In this document: positions 1-7,899 of the stretch, in pieces | Layout of the letters: each line of letters opens with the position of its first letter | How positions within the stretch are numbered: the first letter of the stretch is position 1 | DNA from: CAYMQB01 sp964392665 | GTDB taxonomy: Bacteria; Hydrothermota; E44-bin80 | Assembly: GCA_964392665.1 (NCBI GenBank) | Contig: CAYMQB010000051.1 | Location: 1-16,980 of the forward strand | Length of the DNA: 16,980 nt | Direction of reading: 5' to 3' | Program-made: the position numbers and the translations under genes | Notes under the pieces: generated by a model | What the model was told of the DNA's origin: nothing | Database searches by the model: none | Seen by the model: only the letters and a program-made list of their open reading frames with translations

Positions 1-59
1 GATGGTATGAAAAACCTTAATTTATAATATCTTCAGGAACTTTCGATTTATCTGGTAAA

Positions 60-1457
60 TTAGGGATGTAACACTTTTCTAATTAGGAACAGAGCGGCTC
101 TGAAATTTAGTTTTAACTCGGTTATACTTCTAATCTTGAACAGGATACTCAGCATTTTCCGTGGTCGCAAGTAGAATTTCAAGTATGCAATAATTAGTGC
201 CTTTTGAATATCATTGCGACTCAGTCGAGGAAATTCATAAACTGGTTTGGTATAGAGACCATACAGCGAAAAATCTTTTTCTTTAATGTAATTCTTCTTA
301 ACAAATTCATCGTACACTTGAGTTCCCGGGTAGGGAACAAGATAGAAAAATTTTGCAAAATCCGGATCAAGCGATAATGAAAAATCAACTGTTTGCCTGA
401 TAGTTATCGGGGTTTCTCCAGGTAATCCGAGAATAAAGAAAGCCCAGGTCTTAAAACCCATTTTCTTTGTTAGTTTCATTTTCCTTATTACTTCACTTAT
501 GTTCAATCCCTTTTTGACTATATTCAGTATTCTCTGGGAGCCAGATTCAATTCCAAATCCTATGTTGATAAACCCGTTATTCTTCATTCCTGTAAGTAAT
601 TCTTCATCTACGCTGGTGATTCTGAGTCCATTCATAAAAGAAAATCTGACTTTGATATTCTCTCGTTTCATTGCGTCGAGAATCTTCAATGTCCATTCCT
701 TGTCATGCGAAAAATCGTCATCTGCAAAGTGTATTTCCTTGATATTGTGAATTCCCGTAAGATAACGTATTTCCTCCATCACATTAGCCACACTTCTCCT
801 GCGGATTTTTCTTCCCCACAGTTTGGGAGCTTGACAGAAAGTGCATCTGTAAGGGCACCCTCGTGATGTTAATATCGTAGCGACGGGTAATCGCAGAGCG
901 TCGGGAGGTGAGTATTTTTCTTTATGTTTAAGAAGTTTCCAAGCAGGGAAAGGTAATTTGTCAAGATTTTCAATAAATGGTCTTACACCCCCTTTTAGGA
1001 GTTTCTTTCCTTGTTTCTGTATCATGCCACAAACAGACCGTGTTTCATCTTTAGATTTATGTTTTAGAAATTCAATGATTGTTTCCTCGCCTTCCCCTAT
1101 GATGATACCGTCGATGTTTTTGTTCTCAATAATTTCATCTGCAATTGCAGATGCGTGTGGACCACCGAAGACTACGAAAGGGTTATAAACGCCTTTTATT
1201 TTTTGTGCAAGTTCTAAACCACTCTGGAAGGTTGGCGTTACTGTTGTAAAGCCAACGATTTCCGGCTTATTTAGTTTTACCTTTTCAAGAAAATCATCTT
1301 CATTCGAACAATCTATGTCAAAATCGATTAGTTCAACATTGTAACCTTCTTGCAGGAGAACAGCTCCTATGTATAGTAGACCAAGAGGCGGATAAGGTGG
1401 TCTTATTCCCGGTCCATATATATTTTCCTGTGAAGGACTAACAAGCAGAATTCTCAT
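60..1457 (-). CDS. B12-binding-domain radical SAM protein
   Basis: The 465-residue protein has the two-domain plan of B12-domain radical SAM enzymes. Residues 1-135 look like a Rossmann-type cobalamin-binding domain (MRILLVSP start, PPLGLLYIGA, GGPHAS, GEGEET). I see no DxHxxG motif, so cobalamin would bind without the lower-ligand His, as in many members. Residues 195-420 are the radical SAM barrel with the [4Fe-4S] motif GCPYRCTFC (Cys201, Cys205, Cys208) and GFGIESGSQ and FFILGLPGET strands. It should cleave S-adenosylmethionine reductively, probably for methylation or C-C/C-S chemistry; the substrate is not readable. The ATG lies one base after the ArnD-like stop (TAA-T-ATG), with the ribosome site AGGAG inside the end of that gene, so the two are translationally coupled. 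Family is confident; reaction unknown. A lipid, glycan or polyprenyl-linked substrate is an inference from the partner gene. Confidence 0.93.
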   Translation of the reverse strand: MRILLVSPSQENIYGPGIRPPYPPLGLLYIGAVLLQEGYNVELIDFDIDCSNEDDFLEKVKLNKPEIVGFTTVTPTFQSGLELAQKIKGVYNPFVVFGGPHASAIADEIIENKNIDGIIIGEGEETIIEFLKHKSKDETRSVCGMIQKQGKKLLKGGVRPFIENLDKLPFPAWKLLKHKEKYSPPDALRLPVATILTSRGCPYRCTFCQAPKLWGRKIRRRSVANVMEEIRYLTGIHNIKEIHFADDDFSHDKEWTLKILDAMKRENIKVRFSFMNGLRITSVDEELLTGMKNNGFINIGFGIESGSQRILNIVKKGLNISEVIRKMKLTKKMGFKTWAFFILGLPGETPITIRQTVDFSLSLDPDFAKFFYLVPYPGTQVYDEFVKKNYIKEKDFSLYGLYTKPVYEFPRLSRNDIQKALIIAYLKFYLRPRKMLSILFKIRSITELKLNFRAALFLIRKVLHP

Positions 1458-1458
1458 A

Positions 1459-2298
1459 TTACTCCTGGCAGGTAATGATATTCGTTCTTCCAGGAACCTT
1501 TTTCCAGGAAATCCTGGAGATGAAAGGATTACTGATAGTTTTCTTTATTTCTGATAGTGATACAAAGCTGAATCCTCTATTTATCTGTTTTTCTATGAAG
1601 TTTTCAAATAAATGTGAGTAGCCTATTCCATCAAATTCAGCATGTGCACAGTAAACATCACCTGTCTTAACAGGGATATCAGGAAGGTTTTCCGGTTTCA
1701 TCAAGGAAATCAATTCGTCAAGAGTAGGTAAAGTAACCGGAATCTGTAACGTTTTAATTTCTCTTTTGTCCACGAGTGGATAGAATGGAGTTCTACCTCT
1801 TGTATCACTGCAGTATGAAAAATTAAAACACTCTTCTGCAACGAACAATTCGTTCTTTGTAACCCAACCTGGAGCAGCAAACGAGAAAGTTTCTATCCCT
1901 GTAAGTAGTTTGAATTTTTGAATACCGTTTTGCAGTTCTTGCACGATACGTTCTTTCGACCACTTTCTCAGATTGTTCTGCCAATCGAAGTGATGATAGC
2001 CGTGGAGACACAATTCCTGTCCCGTATCCATTATGTGGTTAACGACATCCTTGATTGATGGATTGTTAAGGATGCAGTGAGAATAAACCAGGCTTTTCCT
2101 TAAGGACAGTATTCTTTTCAGAAATCCCTTCTCGGTAATCAATCTTCGGGATGCTCTGATTGGATTATCATAACCGCTAACTATACAAAAAGTACTTCTA
2201 ATTTTGTGCTTTTTGAGAATGTTGAGAATAGGAATAACACCGGATTTAAAACCCTTTACTGTATCGACATCAACTCTTAAGCCAATGATTTTATCCAT
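1459..2298 (-). CDS. ArnD-like polysaccharide deacetylase-family protein
   Basis: The 279-residue protein belongs to the NodB/polysaccharide deacetylase superfamily and resembles ArnD, the deformylase acting on undecaprenyl-phosphate 4-formamido-arabinose (about 300 residues). Visible hallmarks are GLRVDVDT (residues 6-13, the metal-binding DxD at the strand-1 site), HGYHHFDWQ (99-107, metal His), AAPGW (141-145), SDTRGRTPF (164-172), LQIPVTLPTLDE (185-195) and AHAEFDG (218-224). No secretion signal is seen from this start, so it should be cytosolic or act at the inner face of the membrane. I chose the ATG at 2298 because ArnD-type proteins begin with the KIGLRVDVDT strand. A TTG 34 codons upstream (2400) stays open but adds an atypical hydrophobic stretch. 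The Shine-Dalgarno is poor. The partner one base downstream is a radical SAM enzyme. No other arn genes are in view, so the exact amino-sugar or lipid substrate is unknown. Confidence 0.88.
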   Translation of the reverse strand: MDKIIGLRVDVDTVKGFKSGVIPILNILKKHKIRSTFCIVSGYDNPIRASRRLITEKGFLKRILSLRKSLVYSHCILNNPSIKDVVNHIMDTGQELCLHGYHHFDWQNNLRKWSKERIVQELQNGIQKFKLLTGIETFSFAAPGWVTKNELFVAEECFNFSYCSDTRGRTPFYPLVDKREIKTLQIPVTLPTLDELISLMKPENLPDIPVKTGDVYCAHAEFDGIGYSHLFENFIEKQINRGFSFVSLSEIKKTISNPFISRISWKKVPGRTNIITCQE

Positions 2299-2398
2299 AA
2301 TACAGTAGCAGGAAAGCAAATGTATGAAATAAACAAAAATTAATCCATAGTCAGGATATTTAATTTCATATAAAGCTGGAATATTAACGTGTCGAAGC

Positions 2399-2407
2399 AA
2401 AAAAAAA
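2399..2407 (-). terminator. T-tract directly after tRNA-Arg
   Basis: Nine T residues on the minus strand begin three bases after the encoded CCA of the tRNA. With the tRNA acceptor/T-arm structure immediately upstream this could work as an intrinsic terminator. There is no separate hairpin, so the call is tentative. Confidence 0.35.
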
Positions 2408-2409
2408 TA

Positions 2410-2486
2410 TGGCGCACCCGACCCGACTCGAACGGGCAGCCTGCGGAACCGGAATCCGCCGCTCTATCCTGTTGAGCTACGGGCGC
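2410..2486 (-). tRNA. tRNA-Arg (anticodon CCG)
   Basis: I folded a 77-nt cloverleaf by eye. The acceptor GCGCCCG pairs with CGGGTGC (one G-T pair), the D stem is GCTC/GAGC, the anticodon stem GCGGA/TCCGC closes the loop TTCCGGT with anticodon CCG (reads CGG, arginine), and the T arm is GCCCG-TTCGAGT-CGGGT. Discriminator G is followed by an encoded CCA. It lies 115 nt downstream of the HU-like gene on the same strand, so it may share that transcript. The stretch between them is an A-rich, purine-rich strand with GACACAAAA-like repeats and no clear promoter. Confidence 0.97.
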
Positions 2487-2601
2487 CTATCTCTTCTTCT
2501 TTTTGTGTCTATCTGCTTTTTGTCTTTTTTTTCGTTTGTGTGCTGCTATTTTGTGTCTTTTTTTCTTTTTTCCGCAGGGCATTTTTACCTTCTATAATGG
2601 G

Positions 2602-2904
2602 TCAGGATGGTTTGTTAATTCTTCTCTTCAGTAATGAGGATGGTTTATAAGTGGGGACGAGCCTTTCATCAACCTGAACCTTATCACCTGTCCTCGGATT
2701 TCTCGCTATTCTTGCCCTTCTCCTTTTGTTTTTTAAAACTCCCAAGCCGCGTAGCTCAATTCTTTCGTTTTTTACAAGGGATTTCGTCAATGCATTTATG
2801 AAACTCGATACAACAAGAGAAACATCCCTTTTATGAATACCAGTTTTATCGGATATTTCCAGTATATAACTCGCCTTTGTTCGCGTTAGCATTTTTTCAT
2901 TCAT
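2602..2904 (-). CDS. HU/IHF-family DNA-binding protein
   Basis: The 100-residue basic protein matches the bacterial HU/IHF family in length and pattern. It has an N-terminal helical dimerisation part (TRTKASYILEISDKTG, then VVSSFINALTKSL), the turn IELRGLGVLK, the DNA-binding arm with RRRARIARNPRTGDKV (Pro of RNPRTG is the residue that intercalates into bent DNA), and VPTYKPSSLLKRRI at the C-terminus. It would act as a dimer to bend and compact DNA. The start at 2904 is favoured by a strong AGGAGGAGG site three bases before the ATG; a second in-frame ATG sits four codons inside. It follows the lipoprotein gene by 54 nt and is probably transcribed from that gene's promoter. Confidence 0.95.
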   Translation of the reverse strand: MNEKMLTRTKASYILEISDKTGIHKRDVSLVVSSFINALTKSLVKNERIELRGLGVLKNKRRRARIARNPRTGDKVQVDERLVPTYKPSSLLKRRINKPS

Positions 2905-2958
2905 TGTCCTCCTCCTGTGTTGGCAGAAGTGAATCCTGGTTTGGAAAATTTGTAGTTG

Positions 2959-3447
2959 TTATGGAGAGGGAGTAAGTAAAAGTGAGTAATGAATTGTATA
3001 ATGCCACTCTTTTCCCTTTCCAAAATCGTCTTCACCTGAAAAAGTAATCTCTGCTACTGCATTGTCATTGTTTGCATACATATAGTCAACAGCCGATGCT
3101 ATGTTCAGGTAAACATTAAGGAGAACATTTGTGACTGTTGAATCCTGTGTCCCCGGGTCGATATACATATCTAATCCCCATTCCTGGGTCGAACCCACCT
3201 GGTGATTGTCCGATACCGCAAGGAATCTGTATGTCATACCAGTAAGTCTTGCTTCCATATAGTTCCAGACTTTGAAGTATACCGAATCGATATGCGCTGT
3301 GTCTAAACCAGGAATTACATACCATCCAAGCGGAGTAAACCGGGTTATTTCTACTTCAGGTGCTGTAATATCGCTTGCACTATCACAGGAGATGAAGAAG
3401 AGTGCGACAGAAAAAGAAAGCAATAAAAGAATGATGAGTGTACGCAT
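2959..3447 (-). CDS. Putative secreted lipoprotein
   Basis: The 162-residue protein begins with a signal sequence (MRTLIILLLLSFSVALFF) followed by ISC at about residues 19-21, which fits a lipobox. The mature protein would start at Cys21, be lipid-anchored and then exported. The rest (TAPEVEITRFTP, YFKVWNYMEARLTGMTYRF, NVLLNVYLNIASAVDYMYAN, EITFSGEDDFGKGKEWHYTIHYSL) reads as beta-strand-rich and could be a small Ig-like or carbohydrate/peptide-binding fold. I recognise no family. Translation start is well set by AAGGAGG seven bases before the ATG, and a near-consensus promoter lies just upstream. It heads a likely transcript with the HU-like gene. Confidence 0.8.
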   Translation of the reverse strand: MRTLIILLLLSFSVALFFISCDSASDITAPEVEITRFTPLGWYVIPGLDTAHIDSVYFKVWNYMEARLTGMTYRFLAVSDNHQVGSTQEWGLDMYIDPGTQDSTVTNVLLNVYLNIASAVDYMYANNDNAVAEITFSGEDDFGKGKEWHYTIHYSLLLTPSP

Positions 3448-3475
3448 TCAAACCTCCTTGTTTTTAACTTCATAT

Positions 3476-3504
3476 TTTATAGCATATTATGGAAAAAATG
3501 TCAA
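3476..3504 (-). promoter_or_regulatory. Sigma70-like promoter for the lipoprotein-HU genes
   Basis: On the minus strand TTGACA (3504-3499) is followed by a 17-bp spacer and TATAAA (3481-3476), then about 28 nt to the lipoprotein ATG with AAGGAGG in between. This is the best consensus promoter in the window. Confidence 0.8.
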
Positions 3505-3673
3505 GAAAAAAAGCACAGATTGATAAAAGTAAAAAACAGTGTGTTTCTGGCAGTGATTCTAAGTTAATGTAAGTACACAACTTACTTTCAGTTAAGGGGC
3601 AATTAAAAGAAAAATATCAAGAGGTAAATTATTGTTATGTAATTCTTTAAAGAATATGCAAGATGGTGGGTTT

Positions 3674-6613
3674 TTATAAATCTTCATCTACAAGCTGGGA
3701 AATAATTTCACTCACCACATCCTTAAGTTTTTTGTCTTTGACCTTTGTTTCAACTTCACTGATTGTCTCAACGGGGAGTTTTGATTTAACATCTTCAAAA
3801 ACAGATTTTGTTCTGCTTCTAAAATCGTCATTGGTTTCTTTTAAGTTATTCAAGAATGAAAGTATTTCAAAACTTCTTTTTTCACTCTTATCTTTAAGTA
3901 AGTGTTCTGCGATTCCAAGAAGTGATTCCTGTATAATAAATTTTTCCTTACTGTCAACGGCTGCCATAAGCGCTTCATAGAAATGTTCTTTTGCTTTTTT
4001 GTCTTCACCATTCTTGGTGAAAGTTTCTGCAAGGTTGAGAAGAGATTGAGCAACACCCATCTTGTCTCCAATCTCTCTACGTATTGTCATAGCCTGCTTA
4101 TGATATTTTATTCCATCTTCGAGAGTCACTGTGAAACCTGCGAGATTGCCCAAATTATTATAGGATATTGCAATTCCCATTGTGTCTCCCAATTCTTTTC
4201 GTATTGTTAGCGCCTTTTCATAGTACGTTTTTGCCTTATCATAATTTTCCGAATCTTTATAGACCAGTCCGAGATTGTGCAAGGTGTTTGCAATTCCAAG
4301 CTTATCTCCCATCTCTCTGTCGGCTGCAAGAGCCTTCGTGAGAAGGTTCTTCGCTTCCTCGAATTTTCCATCTGCGTGATAAACAAGTCCAAGATTTCCC
4401 AGTGCTGTTGAAATCCCCTTGTGGTAGTTGATTTGTTTACTCACGTCCAGGGATTCCTCAAAATACGCCCTTGCTTTTTTATTTTCCGCCTGGTAGTAAT
4501 GAACGACCGCAATTGAGTTCAACCCGTCTGCTATTCCAGCTTTGTCATTTGAAGTTTTGTAAATATTCAAGCATTCTTCAAAACAGCGTCCTGCACTATC
4601 GTAATTGCCGAGAAAGGATTCCATTTTTCCAATGGATTTCAGTGCCAACGCTATTTCATTTTCCACATTATGTTGACGGAAAATCGCAATACTCTCTTCA
4701 AGGTTTTTCCTTGCTTTCTCGTAAGAGCCTAATCGAACGGCGAAAAGACCGGCTCGCGCAAGCACCTTTGCATAAACTACCCGTTCCGTATCATTCGATG
4801 CTTCGTGTTCCAATGTCTGTGCCGCTTCGCTGAATGTTCTTTCACCTTCCCTGAACCGACCTTCAATGTCCAGGAAGATTGCGAGGCTGGTAGCTAATTT
4901 TTCTATCCTGTGTGTGGCACTCTGTTTGGTAGCCCAAAGCCATGCTGCCTTTAAGTTTTTATTCTCTTCTCTTACTGCTTCGATTACTTCCTTCTCCCTG
5001 CCTTCGCTTAAATTTCTCTCTTTTTGATTCAAGAACTCGGCATAGTATGTGCAGTGTAAATCTTTCAGGTGTTTTAACTGTTCTTCGACTCGGGCTACCT
5101 TTTCTTCTGCATACTGCCTAACTATTTCCAACATCTCATATCTGCCTTTTGTATCACGTCGCAAAAGAGATTTATCTATCAGTGCACTGAGCGTTGGTAA
5201 AGAAACACCCGTTACTTTCATAGCTGCGTCTCTTGTAAATCCGCCCTGAAATACCGAAATTTTCATAAAGATTTCTTTTTCATCTTCTGAAAGCAGATTC
5301 CATGAATAATCAAAAACAGCTCTTAAACTGCGATGTCGCTCAGGTAAATCCCTGAGAGAGGTTGATAGGAAATCTATGTTTTTCTCTATTTCCTGCGCAA
5401 TCTCTTTACATGAAAGGGATTTGAGCCAGGATGATGCAATCTCTATGCCGAGAGGGACACCGCTTACAAGCTGGCATATACGTACTACATAATTTTCCTC
5501 TTCGCCTGACAGGAGAATGTCGGATTTCACTCTGCGAGCATTGTGGAGAAATAATTGCACAGCGCTGAATCCGCCAACATCTATTTTCTCACCCTGAGGT
5601 ATTTCCATTCCCTGCACCTGAACAATCCATTCTCCACTCAAATTAAGCAATTCACGGGATGTTACAAGGATCTTTATTTTTGGAGCCGAAGCGAGTAAGT
5701 CGCCTATTATTCCCACTCCTTGAATAAGATGTTCGAAGTTATCCAAAATCAAAAGCATTTCTTTTTCACGGAGATAGTTCAAGAGTTGCAATTTCTCGTC
5801 TTCTTTACTGTAAAATGAGAATTTCAATGCCTGGGCGATTGTGGAGACCAGGAATTCTGCAGAACTCAAGGGATTTAAAGGGACAAAGTAAACGCCTTGT
5901 TTGAAATGTTCTATCTTTTCGGCAGCAGCCTGGATAGCGAGCCTTGTCTTGCCTATTCCTCCAGATCCCACAAGCGAAATAAGCCTGCAGGAAGGATTTT
6001 CTATAAGTTTAATAACCTCTGCGAGTTCTTTTTCTCTACCAAAAAATGGTGTGGTCTGAATTGGGAGATTATGTGGGTGTGCGGATAGAGAACGTAGAGG
6101 TGGAAATTCACGTATTTTTTGCTCTGGATATGTTAGTTCATATATCTGTTGTGGTTCACAGAGATCCTTTAAGAGATGAAGTCCAAGGTCTTTTAAAACG
6201 GCATTTGATGGCAATTTCGATAGGTTTTTTACTTCGGGAGTTAGAATAATCTGACCTCCCCAGGCAATTGCCATAACCCTTGCTGTTTTATTAATTGCGG
6301 GACCAAAATAATCTTGTTCTCTTTTTTCCGCAACTCCAGCGTGGATTCCTATACGAATCCGTAGTTCACCGATTTTACCCCAGTTTTCTTCAGCAAGTTT
6401 TTTTTGAATTTCAATTGCGCACTTCAGAGGTTCACCTTCGTCGAATACCGCAAATACGCCGTCTCCAGTATGTTTGATTATTTTTCCTCGAAAAGAATTT
6501 ATCTTCTCGTTCAATATTGCATCGTGACGAGAAAGAATTTCGCCCATTTCATTTTTGTATTTTTCCCACTTTTCGGTGGAACCCTCAATGTCGGTAAAAA
6601 GGAAAATTGGCAT
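3674..6613 (-). CDS. Class III nucleotide cyclase - STAND ATPase - TPR regulator
   Basis: The 979-residue protein has three parts. Residues 1-165 form a class III adenylate/guanylate cyclase domain: FLFTDIEGST with metal Asp8, IIKHTGDGVF with metal Asp51, and DYFGPAINKTARV with the conserved Asn108 and Arg112 of the catalytic site. The metal and transition-state residues are present, so it may be active. Residues about 187-540 are a STAND/NB-ARC-like ATPase: FFGREKEL, Walker A GSGGIGKT (216-223), Walker B LLILDNFEHL (287-296), then a SGVPLGIEIASSWL helix and a winged-helix-like part. Residues about 560-950 carry TPR repeats of roughly 40 residues (GNLGLVYHADGKFEEAKNLL, HNLGLVYKDSENYDKAKTYY). 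There is no membrane segment. It probably senses a ligand through the TPRs and couples ATP-driven assembly to cyclic nucleotide output. GAGGAA precedes the ATG, 44 nt after the aspartate kinase. Confidence 0.93.
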   Translation of the reverse strand: MPIFLFTDIEGSTEKWEKYKNEMGEILSRHDAILNEKINSFRGKIIKHTGDGVFAVFDEGEPLKCAIEIQKKLAEENWGKIGELRIRIGIHAGVAEKREQDYFGPAINKTARVMAIAWGGQIILTPEVKNLSKLPSNAVLKDLGLHLLKDLCEPQQIYELTYPEQKIREFPPLRSLSAHPHNLPIQTTPFFGREKELAEVIKLIENPSCRLISLVGSGGIGKTRLAIQAAAEKIEHFKQGVYFVPLNPLSSAEFLVSTIAQALKFSFYSKEDEKLQLLNYLREKEMLLILDNFEHLIQGVGIIGDLLASAPKIKILVTSRELLNLSGEWIVQVQGMEIPQGEKIDVGGFSAVQLFLHNARRVKSDILLSGEEENYVVRICQLVSGVPLGIEIASSWLKSLSCKEIAQEIEKNIDFLSTSLRDLPERHRSLRAVFDYSWNLLSEDEKEIFMKISVFQGGFTRDAAMKVTGVSLPTLSALIDKSLLRRDTKGRYEMLEIVRQYAEEKVARVEEQLKHLKDLHCTYYAEFLNQKERNLSEGREKEVIEAVREENKNLKAAWLWATKQSATHRIEKLATSLAIFLDIEGRFREGERTFSEAAQTLEHEASNDTERVVYAKVLARAGLFAVRLGSYEKARKNLEESIAIFRQHNVENEIALALKSIGKMESFLGNYDSAGRCFEECLNIYKTSNDKAGIADGLNSIAVVHYYQAENKKARAYFEESLDVSKQINYHKGISTALGNLGLVYHADGKFEEAKNLLTKALAADREMGDKLGIANTLHNLGLVYKDSENYDKAKTYYEKALTIRKELGDTMGIAISYNNLGNLAGFTVTLEDGIKYHKQAMTIRREIGDKMGVAQSLLNLAETFTKNGEDKKAKEHFYEALMAAVDSKEKFIIQESLLGIAEHLLKDKSEKRSFEILSFLNNLKETNDDFRSRTKSVFEDVKSKLPVETISEVETKVKDKKLKDVVSEIISQLVDEDL

Positions 6614-6657
6614 AATAATATTCCTCGCTTTTTAATTATTATCTTTATTGACTGGCA

Positions 6658-7899
6658 TCACTTCTTGGAAAATATTTTCTTTAACACTCTATATGTTTTA
6701 CCGAGGTCTTTTTTGTCCACAAAAACCATAACATCGGTGTGTATCGTAAGAACCTCCCAGATATTTATTCCCTGTTTGGAAATTGGAGAGACAATCTTTT
6801 TAACGATTCCCGGTTCATTAATAAACTTAAGGCTTCTTATAGTTACCTTTCCAATGTCCTTTTTGATATTCAATGCCTTCAAATTCTTTATCTTCCCCAA
6901 TAATGGGGTAAGTTGTCTGTAAGCGTAATCACCTATATTATTTTCTGTGTATAATGAAAGCAGATTATCCGAAATGGTAATAGAGTGTATAGAAATGTCA
7001 TTATTTTTTAGAATTTTCGAGATTCCGTACAGAATTCCAGGTGTTTCAGGCATCTTATTTCCAATAAATGTCAAAACGGAAAATTCCTTATCGGATATGT
7101 TGACGGATATAGTTTTTCCAAATGAAATTTCTGTTCCGGTTCGAAAGGATTTAGAGTCGAATGAAACGATTCTTATTTTTTTAAGTTTGTCTCTATGTTT
7201 GAGTGAGAGGGGATTAAGAATCTGTGCCCCTGATGATGTAATTATTCCCAATTCAGTCGAGTCAAGGCTCTTTATTCTTTCAACTTTGCCATTTGTTTTT
7301 GGGTCAGTTCTCATAATTCCGTCGATGTCCTTTATGAGGATTAGCTCTTCTATACCGAGGAGTTCACCAATTAAGAGAGCGGAAATATCGCTGCCTCCTC
7401 TACCAAGAGTAACAAACCTTCCCTTCGTGTCCTTGACTACGAATCCAGGGATTATTATCATTTCATATCTTTGTAAAAGATGAAAGAAATATTTTTTGAC
7501 TTTTCTTTCGCTTTTTTTCAGGAGCCGAAAGTTTCTCATTTCATTTGTTTTCTTCAGAGATATGGGTTGTTTGTCTTTCAGCGAAACATACAGAGGCCAT
7601 TCCTTCATCCATGGGAGCACAGCTATGGAGTTTTTCCCCAGAGATTTGAATGCAGAATCCAGAAGGATTGCAGAATGCACTTCACCCATTCCAACAAATT
7701 TTTCGAAGTTCCAGAAATCAGCTTCAGGTATTGCTTGCAAGAATGACGAAACGAGTTTGCTGGTGGTTCCTTTCATAGCAGATGTTACGATACAAACATT
7801 AGAATTTATGTTCTCTATCACCTTGGCTGCAACTTTGGTATAATCATACGGTGTCCTTAGTACAGAGCCACCGATTTTTATGACTTTAATATTTTTCAT
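6658..7899 (-). CDS. lysC: Aspartate kinase (aspartokinase) with tandem ACT domains
   Basis: The 413-residue protein should phosphorylate L-aspartate to aspartyl-4-phosphate, the first step toward lysine, methionine and threonine. The N-terminal amino-acid-kinase domain shows KIGGSV (residues 8-13, in place of the usual KFGGTSV), VTSAMKGTT (38-46), GRGGSDISA (166-174) and DIDGIMRTDPK (191-201). Two ACT regulatory domains follow (about 273-345 and 350-413; the second has NEPGIVKKIVSPISKQGINI), so allosteric feedback by an end product is likely, although which one cannot be read. Its ATG lies inside the last codons of the decarboxylase gene (14-nt overlap), implying translational coupling and a dedicated lysine role. 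The loss of Thr and Phe in the first motif is atypical but the rest is intact. The symbol is by role; paralogues elsewhere cannot be excluded. Confidence 0.9.
   Translation of the reverse strand: MKNIKVIKIGGSVLRTPYDYTKVAAKVIENINSNVCIVTSAMKGTTSKLVSSFLQAIPEADFWNFEKFVGMGEVHSAILLDSAFKSLGKNSIAVLPWMKEWPLYVSLKDKQPISLKKTNEMRNFRLLKKSERKVKKYFFHLLQRYEMIIIPGFVVKDTKGRFVTLGRGGSDISALLIGELLGIEELILIKDIDGIMRTDPKTNGKVERIKSLDSTELGIITSSGAQILNPLSLKHRDKLKKIRIVSFDSKSFRTGTEISFGKTISVNISDKEFSVLTFIGNKMPETPGILYGISKILKNNDISIHSITISDNLLSLYTENNIGDYAYRQLTPLLGKIKNLKALNIKKDIGKVTIRSLKFINEPGIVKKIVSPISKQGINIWEVLTIHTDVMVFVDKKDLGKTYRVLKKIFSKK

Noticed and set aside
2299..2400. N-terminal extension of the ArnD-like protein from a TTG at 2400
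   Set aside because: It adds a hydrophobic stretch absent from the family, begins inside the T-run just after the tRNA gene and has no ribosome site; the ATG at 2298 gives the family start.
2409..2597. Plus-strand frame across the tRNA and pyrimidine-rich spacer
   Set aside because: It is antisense to the tRNA and its Phe/Leu-rich tail just reflects the T-rich strand.
2489..2601. GACACAAAA-like repeats between HU gene and tRNA as a CRISPR or tandem array
   Set aside because: Units are short, irregular and not separated by spacers; best read as biased A-rich sequence.
3642..3655. 14-bp perfect palindrome ATTCTTTAAAGAAT after the cyclase gene
   Set aside because: It has no loop and no T-run, is pure AT apart from two pairs, and is expected at this base composition.
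3850..5250. Several frames of 60-120 residues antisense to the TPR region
   Set aside because: They lie fully inside the 979-residue gene, lack ribosome sites and show no protein-like patterns.
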